DNA from: Magnolia sinica
Lineage: Eukaryota > Streptophyta > Magnoliopsida > Magnoliales > Magnoliaceae
NCBI RefSeq assembly: GCF_029962835.1
Contig: NC_080573.1
Span: 88,264,001-88,328,000 of the forward strand
Length of the DNA stretch: 64,000 bases
Reading direction: 5' to 3'
A program made the position numbers and the translations under genes. This document shows positions 55,601-64,000 of the stretch, piece by piece. Below the pieces are notes generated by a model, which saw nothing but the letters and a program-made list of their open reading frames with translations, searched no databases and was not told where the DNA came from. The number at the start of each line of letters is the position of its first letter. Positions within the stretch are counted from its first letter, which is position 1.

Positions 55601-55877
55601 AGCCTTTGTGATTTCTGCTCTTGTTCTTTCGACTTCCTTCCTTCTCCACTTGGTTTTCTTAGATCTTGGGGTCTTGAAATCTTTAATCTTGGTCTTTGAA
55701 GATCCATTCTTTCCTTTGGTTACTTTTCAACACTAAATCCATGCTTTTAACATTATTTTCATTCTAAGCTCTTAATTCACCTTGCAACACAAACACGTGT
55801 AAAATGTACCATTAAGCCATATTATGTTTGTAAAATAAAGAAATAAATGGGGGATAATATGTAATATTTTACCCTCA

Positions 55878-57011
55878 ATACAACTCTCACCAGCATTTTG
55901 CTAGTCTTGAGCAAAATATGCAAAAAATAATCTTTAATCTCAAGTTCATAACCTTTTTCAGAAAATAATATTTTGTGCAATCAAGTATGAATGAGTAGGG
56001 ACAAGACAAGAAGGTGAGATTTTAAAAACTTAGAGTCGAATCAAACATGCAATTGATCAAGTATATTACTTAAATCAGAAAAGAAATTCAAATATTAAGT
56101 TTTTCAATGTATGTCAACTTACTTCTCATCGGAAGACTAGTGGTTCATAATGTTAGTGATGTTCATCATATCAAAATAAGTCGAAAACTCAAGTATTGAT
56201 TCCAAATATACCCCCTTTTTCTTCTTTCTCCAGTTTCCAGTTTCCAATTTTATTTTTTACTGATGATTACTTTTTATTTTGGACAATTCATCTTTTTCAG
56301 AGACCTTTTTCATTCTCCTCAGTGATGTTGTCAATCTTTTACATTTTCATGGCCTTTTTGTTGATTTCCTGTTTTTTACTGGTTTTTCATCTTTTAAGGT
56401 AGATAAAATTCTTAGACTCGATTCTCAACATCTATAAATGATTCTCATACTAACAATTAGAAACCCCAGCATATCCCAAGGAAGCAACTTGAACGTGTTT
56501 TGTGACTTAAATTAACATGATATACAAATTTTCTCTTAATCGTTCAAGAACCTTAGGTGATAATTTACTTAAATGATCAAGCTCCAACAATTTAAAATCC
56601 AATCTCTCGTCACATCATACTCAAAGCATTCTTAATTATACAATTTCTTGCCTTCTAAATAGAGTTCAACTCAAAATATTAAAAAATTTCCAAAACTTTT
56701 GGTCAAAACTGAGAAAAACACTGATTACGTTACGTAATCACCACACCCCCACAAAAATCTACATTGTCCCAAATGTACACGAAATAATCATGTACTGCAA
56801 ATGAGGCAACGAAAATAAGGGGAATAGTGATGGAAAGATAATACCAGGAGGAAGGAAATTTAAAGCTTTTCCATGGATCTCAGCATAAAAATGGGTTAAC
56901 ACACAATAAAACTCAGCAGAGTATAAGCAAACTATCCTAAATAGTATAAATCAAACTACCCTAGTCCTATGAAAGTGATAAATCTAACTATACCTCCATC
57001 AGACTAGGAGA
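55878..57011 (-). other. Athila-3 3' untranslated region
   Basis: Noncoding between integrase end and 3' LTR, T-rich on plus at 56,215-56,400. No envelope-like ORF recognised. Confidence 0.65.
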
Positions 57012-58150
57012 TCAATCATGGTAAACAGGATTAGTCAGAGGCATGGACATGTCTTCTGAATCAAATTTTTCAACAAATGGCTCTAATCGATGTCCATTTA
57101 CTTTAAAAGCATTGCCATTGTTTGGATTCTCTATCTCAACAGCCCCATGAGGATAAACATTTGTAAAAGTGAGAGGGCTGGTCCAACGAGATCGGAACTT
57201 TCTCGAAAAAAGATGTAGCCAAGAATTATACAAGAGGACTTTCTGCCCGGTCATGAATGATTTTCGAAGGATGTTCTTATCATGGAACACCTTCATCCTG
57301 TCCTTGTAAATTCTCGAGTTCTCATATGCATCATTCCGGATCTCCTCGAATTCATTCAATTGAAGTTTACGCAGTGAGCCAACATTGTCCAAGTCAAAGT
57401 TCAAATTCTTTATAGCCCAATAGGCACTATGTTCCAATTCCACAGGTAGGTGGAAAGCTTTCCCATAGACAAGTCTAAAGGGAGACATTCTAATGGGAGT
57501 TTTAAAGGCTGTACGTAAGCCCATAAGGCATCAGTCAAGCAGATTGACCAATCCTTAAGGTCAGGGTTAACCATCTTTTCCAAGATGTGTTTAATCACCC
57601 TGCTGAAAATCTCAGCTTGCCCACTTGTCTGTGGGTGATATGGAGTGCTCACCTTGTGAGAGTGTCATATTTCTTCATTAAGTTTGTGAATGGCCTATTG
57701 CAAAAATGTGAGCCTCCATCACTAATAATAGCCCGAGGCATTCTGAATTACGAAAGGTGTTCTCTTTTAAGAATTTAATGACCATCTGATGGTTATTATT
57801 TCGGCATGGGATCGCTTTGACCCATTTTGTGACATAGTCTATAGCTAATAGAATGTATAAATTTCCATGGGATCAAGGGAATGGTCCCATGAAATCGATT
57901 GCCCAACAATCTAATGCTTCAATGATCAGAATGGGGTTCAAAGGCATCATATTTCGATGAGATAATCCCCCAATTTTTAACAACTCTCATAAGATCTGCA
58001 AAACTCATGAGTGTCCTTAAACATAGTGGGCCAATAAAAGCTGCACTGCAGAATTTTAGACATGGTTTTTTAGCAGAAAAGTGACCTCCACAAGCCTGAG
58101 AATGATAGTAGGAGATGACACTCTGGTGTTCATTGTCTGGCACGCATCTC
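57012..58150 (-). pseudogene. Athila-3 integrase, broken
   Basis: 57,012-57,524 holds [20 protein letters not shown], then [19 protein letters not shown] and [14 protein letters not shown]. 57,410-57,652 holds [17 protein letters not shown] with the catalytic E. A frameshift near 57,515 separates them. The zinc region is at 57,919-58,143 (SYYHSQACGGHFS). Stops lie between, so no full enzyme. Confidence 0.86.
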
Positions 58151-58158
58151 CTTAAAAT

Positions 58159-59620
58159 CTAATCTGGGCAATATTTAAATAAATACGAATCATTCCAGAA
58201 GAATTTACATACCTCGACGAAAAATTTCTTCTTATCTTGTGCATTCCTATGTGTCGGTGTGAAACCTGTGGCAAGATAATTGGTAATATCAGTGAACCAA
58301 GGTGCATGGGAGAGTTTAAATAATTGTTCGTTAAGGAACATGTTATTTATGGGTGTCGTCTCAAGGACTTCTGGAAGATCGAGCTGTGAGAGATGGTCAG
58401 TTGCTACATTTTCTACTCCCTTTTTATCTTTTATTTCCAAATCAAATTCTTGGAGTAGGAGGATTCATCTTATCAAGCGGGGCTTAGCATCATTCTTAAA
58501 AAGAATGTACTTGAACGCAGCATGATCGATGTAAATAATGATCTTAGATCCGATCAAGTAAGACTTAAATTTGTCCAAAGTGAATACTATGGCTAGGAGT
58601 TCATTTTCCGCAATAGAGTAGTTCATTTGGGCAGGATTTAGAGTTCTACTTGCATAATCAATAATGTAGGGCCTCTTTTCTTTTCTCTAGCCTAAAATCA
58701 CCCCAAGAGCATAGTCAGATGTCTCGCACATAAGTTCCAAAGGAAGGCTTCAATCGGGTGGCTGCGTGATAGATATAGTGGTTAACATGTGATTGAGCTT
58801 ATTAAAAGCTTCATGGCATTGCTTAATCCACTCATATGGTACATCTTTTTGAAGTAGATTGCATAAAGGATGAGAGATGTGGCTAAAGTCATTTATGAAC
58901 CTCCTATAAAACCTAGCATGTCTTAAGAAGGATCGCATGTCTCGTATGCTTTTGGGTGGAGGTAGGGTAGAGATAAGATCAATTTTCTCTTTATCTACCT
59001 CAATTCCCTTGGGCAAGATGATGTATCCAAGAACAATTCCCTTACGAACCATGAAGTGGTACTTCTCCCAATTGAGTACCAAATTCTTTTCTTCACATCT
59101 TTTCAGCACATATTTAAGATTTTCTAAGCAATGGTTGAAAGATGGAGGAAAGACAGAGAAGTCGACCATGAAGAACTCTAGATATTGCCCCACCACGTCA
59201 GAAAAAATACTCATCATACATCGTTGAAAGGTGGCGGGAGCATTACGCAGTCCGAATGGCATCTTCGGTAAGTGAAGGTACTAAAAGGACATGTGAACGT
59301 GGTATTTTCTTAATCTTTAAGGGCTATCTCTATCCGGTTATAGCTCGAATACCCAACAAGGAAACAGTAATAGGAATGACCAACTAACCTTTCCAAAATT
59401 TGATCGATGAAGGGCAAAGGGAAGTGGTCCTTTCTTGTAATGGTATTCAACTTCCTGTAGTCAATGCACATTCTCCAACTAGTAGTAACTCTAGTTGGCA
59501 CAAGTTCATTATTAACATTGGCTATGATGGTGATTTCGGAATTCTTAGGAACCACCTGAGTTGGACTCACCCATTGGCTATCGGATATAGGGTATATGAT
59601 GCCCACATCCAAAAGCTTAT
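58159..59620 (-). pseudogene. Athila-3 RT and RNase H, broken
   Basis: 59,310-59,612 holds SWRMCIDYRKLNTITRKDHF. 58,750-59,262 holds MPFGLRNAPATFQRCMMSIF, then the active-site region EFFMVDFSVF, where the first catalytic aspartate of the usual M-D-D-F is a valine. RNase H text is at 58,480-58,740 with stops; the tail GVENVATDHLSQLDL is at 58,400. Not functional. Confidence 0.86.
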
Positions 59621-59671
59621 GAACTTGGCCTTAACCACTTCCTTCATGTTTGCATTTAATCTACGTTGTGG

Positions 59672-60596
59672 TTACCAGGAGGTCTTCGTATTGTCCTCTA
59701 GATAAATGTGGTGAGTACAAATTGAAGGGTCAATTCCCTTAAGGTCCACAATCGACCATCCAAGGGCTCCCTTATGCTCAATGAGAGTAGAAATGAGCAT
59801 ACTCTCTTGTTCTTGCTCAAGGTAGGAAGAAATCACCATTAGGTATGTCTCATCTTGACATGAATAAACATATTTCAAATCAGAGGGCAAAGGTTTTAGG
59901 TCATGCTTTGGTGCCTTGAGGTTAGACGGTAAAGGCATTACGTCAGTTTGGGGCAATTCTTCAAATTATGGCCTCCACCGGTTAACTTCAAGTACCGACA
60001 TGGTATCCATCATGGTCCCCATCTCCCTAATCATATTATCATCAAAATTGTAGGAGTGGGCCAAGAACGTCTCGAGAGGGTCAGAGGATAAGGTCAAAAG
60101 TATTCTATCTTCCACGAAAGAGTCAATCATGTTAATGTCATGGGAATCGTCATCATCCTCTAACTGTTTACCCGCATTGAAAAAGATATTCAACTCTAAT
60201 GTCCTATTTCCAAAAGATAAACTCATGACTTCATTCCTGCAATTAATGATTGCAATTGATATGGCAAGGAATGGATGACCAAGAATGACAGGAATTTGAG
60301 TGCTTATGTCCACGATGGGTTGAGTATTGAGGATGATAAAAATCTACCGGGTAGTAGAATTTGTCAACCTAGACCAACAAATCCTCAATTATCCCTCTGG
60401 GTACAGGAACTGAGGGATCAACAAGTTGTAATGTAGTCCGGGTGGGTTTTAATTCACCTAGACCCAGTTGCTCGTAGACTGAGTATGAGATCAGATTTAC
60501 GCTCACTCCTAAATCAAGAAGTGCGTGCTCAATGTAGTAATTCCTAATTACATAAGCAATGGTTGGGCTACTGGGATCTTTGTATTTCTGTGGCAC
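59672..60596 (-). pseudogene. Athila-3 protease and linker, broken
   Basis: 60,369-60,596 has KYKDPSSPTIAYVI and ALLDLGVSVNLISYSVYEQ, with D-L-G kept. 59,966-60,313 has VILGHPFLAISIAIINCRNE. 59,672-59,956 is the linker to RT. A frameshift near 60,345 lies between the first two. Confidence 0.84.
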
Positions 60597-60599
60597 ATC

Positions 60600-62095
60600 T
60601 TATTTTAGAATGGGACACACTTTTTTTTGTTAGAAAAATTTTCTTTTTAATACTTTGTTGCCTCTTAGTCGTGCACAAGTCTTTCAGAAATTTGGCATAT
60701 AAAGGTATTTATTTCACTGCATGTAGGAGAGGGATGTTGACCTTCACTTGTTTTAGCACCTCTAGAATGTCCTAAGAGTTAGAGAGAGGTTTTGGTGCAA
60801 TTAACCATTGGGGGAATGGTGCAACTAGTTTGCCTCGGAGTTCCGGTTCTAGCTTATGTGGAGTGTTGCTAGATCTATCAGTTTCATTTATTTTTGAGTC
60901 CTTAGACTTTTCAGCCCTTATCAGAATAGATTTGTCAATGGTCTTCCCAGTCCTAAGAGTGGTGAAAGATTTAGCTTGCTCCATCTGATTTGAAGAGCTT
61001 GGGTCACTGACCTCATATTGCGGTTTTGGATTGGGAAGAGGTTGAGCTGGAAGGCTTCCTTTAATCTCAATCACATTATTTGTCTCAAGCCCTTCCATGG
61101 CCTTTGAAAGGTCTTGAAAGGCTTGTAGCATACCTTGATTGAAAAGCTTTTGATTTTAAAAATGCTTTAGAACCGGGTCCTCTCGAGGTTTCCTTTGATT
61201 CAAGAATTGGTTAGGGATTCCTTGGGGAGCAGTAGTTTGTCCATTCCTCCAACTAAAGTTTGGATGATTTCTCCAACTAGGATTGTATGTGTTAGAGATG
61301 GGTCCATTGAAAGTTCTTTGGTAGTTGTTCATGGCATTCGATTGCTCGTTTGGTGCCTCTTGAAAAGCTGGTATCGTTGGGCAATTTTCAGTTGTATGTA
61401 TGTTGCAAGCGTAGATAACGCAAACAACTTCCTTAGCCTTATCCTTCTTAAATTTCATGGCCTCGACCTTCCTTGCAACACTGGCCACTTTAGCATTTAT
61501 ATCATCATCCTCTTTCAGCAAGTGTGTCCCACCTCTCTCCCTTGCTTGAGTAGGCTTAGATGTGGTGCTGGATTTTTGGGAGATGTCCCATAATTGTACA
61601 GTTTCAACAAGTTTGTCAAAGTAATCCCACACTTCATTGACATTCTTATTCATGAACTCCCCATTACACATCATCTCAACGAATTGGTGCATGGAAGATG
61701 TCAGTCCATCATGGAAGAAAGTTGTTATGAGCCACGTTTCAAAACCGTGTTGTGGGCATGAACTGATGAGATCCTTGAATCGCTCCCAACATTAGAAGAA
61801 TTTTCATCTTCCTTTTGGGCAAAGTTCATGATCGACTTCCTGATGGTGTTTATCTTATGGTATGATTTTTTTATTTATGAACTCCTTCATCATATCATTC
61901 CATGTGCCAATAGATCGTGGACGTAGTGAGTGCAACCACGTCTTAGTTTTCTCTTTCAAGGAAAAAGGAAAGAGTTTCAGCCGAACTGTGTCCTCAAACA
62001 CGTTAGGAAAGTATAAAGTGACTATAAACTCGTCAAATTCTTCCAAGTGCAGGTATGGACTTTTCAGATTCAAGTGCAAGGAACTTTGGAAGGAG
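60600..62095 (-). pseudogene. Athila-3 gag, broken
   Basis: 61,855-62,079 is the capsid N-terminal part (YLHLEEFDEFIVTLYFPN, LKLFPFSLKEKTKTWLHSL). 61,156-61,692 has MCNGEFMNKNVNEVWDYFDK, a degenerate zinc knuckle (CVIYACNIHTTENC, first spacing altered), then an Asn/Pro-rich tail (NTYNPSWRNHPNFSWRNGQ). 60,772-61,131 continues to protease. Stops or shifts separate the three parts. Confidence 0.85.
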
Positions 62096-62803
62096 TTGGA
62101 TCACTCCAGGCTTGATATCTATGTTTCTAGGAAAAACCAAACATGAGGGCGTGCTCATCCCCGCCAGTTGCAAGTAATCTTGTAAAGTATGAGGCAGGGG
62201 TGCTTAATGTACCTCATTCTCATCCTAGACTTCCTCAACCCGACGTTTAGGTTATCTTCCCGATTAATTGACTGGTTGATTGGCAGCTATAACCTCAATT
62301 AACTCTGAGGATCTTGAGTGGTGTCTAATCCTGAGATGGATAGATTACCCCTCAACTAATCCTCCTTCACTCAAAAGATGTTGAGTGCTGTCATGGACCC
62401 ACTTAGGCATGAAACACTCTCAGCCCTCAATTTTAGATTTCAACCTAAACCTAAAAGAGAGAAAGGAAATAGAAATTTAGAATTAGAAAGGGAGGGAATT
62501 ATAAAGAAGTAACTAAATTTGAAGTTCCTAAATTAAGATCTTGCGGTACAAAACAAAACAAGTCAGTTTCTAAAAACAGAAATTCTAAAAAGAAAAGTTT
62601 CTATAAAAAAAAATAATAGAAAGATGAGTTAGTTTCTAAAAACAAATTAGGAAAGTAAACTAGTTTCTTTTTAAAAATGCAAAATAGAAAACTAAGTTTC
62701 TAAAGTAATTCAGAAAAACCCTAACCTAAAAATAGAAAGTAGAAAAATCATAATATTAACCCAATTCTAAAACTAGTCAATCTCAGAAAAACACAGCTGT
62801 TAA
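62096..62803 (-). other. Athila-3 leader
   Basis: No ORF. From 62,450 to 62,760 it is A-rich with repeated GAAACTAA / TTTCTAAAAA units, the counterpart of the Athila-2 leader. Confidence 0.7.
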
Positions 62804-62821
62804 TCCCTGGCAACGGCGCCA
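62804..62821 (-). other. Athila-3 primer binding site, tRNA-Asp type
   Basis: On minus TGGCGCCGTTGCCAGGGA. Athila elements typically use tRNA-Asp; one mismatch from the usual TGGCGCCGTTGCCGGGGA. Confidence 0.92.
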
Positions 62822-62827
62822 AAAACT

Positions 62828-64000
62828 TGTTCACAACCCCAAATGTAGGGTCGCGATCTAGTAATAATCTCGGTGAGACCAAGGTCGAATCCATAGGGAC
62901 TAATCTTATGTATTTATTCTAAGAGTAATTAGAATCAATACTAGGAGAAGATCTAACTTAAATCTGTAAGTGTAGAGAGTAATTGTGAGAGATTTAATGA
63001 AAAACTTAAGAAATTTAAAGGTGAGAAGCTAGGGATTCCAGGGATCCACTTGCAGCTATTAGGATGTTTCCTTATTTGATTCAAGGAACTTAATTAGAAT
63101 TGGAGTCCTATCCTATCCAATTGGAAGATATTCAATAAACTCAAATCTGAACTTCCATTGACCTAATTCTCAAGGGATGAAAGTTGTGAAGATTGGAAGT
63201 GATTCCATCACCTAACCATGCCCAGGAGACAATGGTAGACAACAAGATATACCAATCTAACAACCACCATGGGAGAATTGTGAAGAATAGAAGGGATTCC
63301 ATCACTCAACCATGCCCAAGGGACGATGGAGAACAACAGGATTTCTATTTCCACAAACTTCAAACACAAAAAGAATATACTTCAAGCTATTGCAGATCCA
63401 TTGTAATTTAAGTCACAACAAACCGTTAGAAACTAAAAGTATTTCATAAATATCAAACTAGAATCAAAGGAGTTCAACAATAACAAGAATCAAACAAGAA
63501 AAACATCTCAACCATGCTACAAGCTTCGTCCCTTAGCCCTAGCTAAAGGATCTAGCCAACTATAGACATGATTAGATTAAAAACCCTAAAAGAAATCATT
63601 AAAAACTAAGGAGAAGGGAAGAAGAACTCTTGGGAAGCAGCTCCGCCCTTTTGCTCTACTTCTCCAAACCCTAGATATCCTAAAAAGTGCCTAGAAACCC
63701 CTATTTATAAGCAAAGTTCCACAAAATCGCAAAACCGAATCTAATTTACGTAGAGTGCATAATGCTTTCGATGTCATCAAACACCCTTCATTGTCATCAA
63801 AGGGGTTTGAATCCGAAAGTCACGCATTTTCTTCTTTTGCGCTGCATAAGTCTTTGTGTCATTGAACCGCCCTTCGAAGTCAGTGAGCGAAGCTTCAATC
63901 CATCGAACAGGTCTTCGAGTCATCGAAAATGTGTCCAAAACAGTTCAGTGAGTTGCTTCAATTTCTTCAATAAATTCGATGTCATTGAGCAGCCGTCGAT
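62828..64000 (-). repeat. Athila-3 5' LTR, partial
   Basis: Starts TGTTCACAACCCC on plus, parallels 54,286 onward, with TATA at 63,702-63,709 and the start of the TCGATGTCATCGA array from 63,755. Cut by the window end. Confidence 0.92.

Larger units (their letters stand above)
54286..55877 (-). repeat. Athila-3 3' LTR (1,592 bp)
   Basis: On the plus strand it starts TGTTCACAACCGC and ends TTTTACCCTCA. It contains the TCGATGTCATCGA array (55,210-55,600) and a minus-strand TATA at 55,153. Confidence 0.92.
54286..64000 (-). mobile_element. Athila-3 (minus), runs past the window
   Basis: 3' LTR at left (54,286-55,877), integrase, RNase H, RT, protease, gag, leader, primer site (62,804-62,821) and the beginning of the 5' LTR (62,828-64,000+). 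The two LTRs are closely similar in the shared part, with visible substitutions. Coding frames are broken. Confidence 0.93.

Noticed and set aside
55213..55736. ORFs in the Athila-3 LTR
   Set aside because: Created by the TCGATGTCATCGA array in U3.

Overview
This is a stretch of plant nuclear DNA made almost wholly of nested LTR retrotransposons. I found no host gene, rRNA, tRNA or CRISPR array. A plant is indicated by Copia elements with a SIRE/Maximus-like layout, a chromodomain Gypsy element of Tekay type, Athila-type Gypsy elements with a tRNA-Asp primer site, plant-type TATA boxes in the LTRs, and multi-kilobase LTRs. The exact species cannot be read from the sequence; the abundant GTGGGCCCACC-type repeat filler makes me think of a large-genome angerm such as a magnoliid, but that is a weak impression.

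Layout, left to right. 1-1,720: minus-oriented pieces of a Gypsy-type LTR family (family L). 1,721-10,931: Copia-A (+), with a truncated 5' LTR, broken gag-pol, an extra ORF after pol, and a full 3' LTR. 10,932-11,665: low-complexity L-family filler. 11,666-20,791: Copia-B (+), complete at both ends with target-site duplication (TSD) CATAT, which has lost integrase, reverse transcriptase (RT) and RNase H but keeps gag-protease and the extra ORF. 20,797-28,982: the rest of L, with two very long LTR copies around a 411-bp internal region, interrupted at 26,683-28,656 by a solo Copia-A LTR with TSD GTGTT. 28,983-30,422: inverted partial L LTR copies. 30,423-31,972: unassigned repeat with an LTR-like right edge. 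31,973-50,936: Athila-1 (-), split by Gypsy-T. 33,716-47,021: Gypsy-T (-), a Tekay-like chromovirus with two 3.1-kb LTRs and TSD TCCAA. 50,937-54,285: Athila-2 (+), a deletion derivative. 54,286 to beyond 64,000: Athila-3 (-).

Reading order: Gypsy-T and Athila-2 both inserted into Athila-1, and Athila-3 inserted into Athila-2. Copia-A and Copia-B lie within L-family sequence. None of the elements is coding-competent as it stands. Each shows premature stops, frameshifts or deletions, although the Gypsy-T LTR pair is only about 2% diverged over the part I compared by eye.

The most interesting content is an accessory ORF with no clear function. It occurs in three elements of two superfamilies: after pol in Copia-A (7,402-8,535) and Copia-B (16,714-17,697), and before gag in Gypsy-T (41,814-43,046). 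The three copies align along most of their length. Each is preceded by a cluster of short dyad-symmetric motifs. In the two Copia elements this is the same motif type that lies just upstream of the TATA box in that element's own LTR. Comparable U3 motif arrays occur in both Athila LTR types. Athila-2 carries the Copia-A type motif and Athila-3 the Copia-B type, between otherwise homologous LTR flanks.
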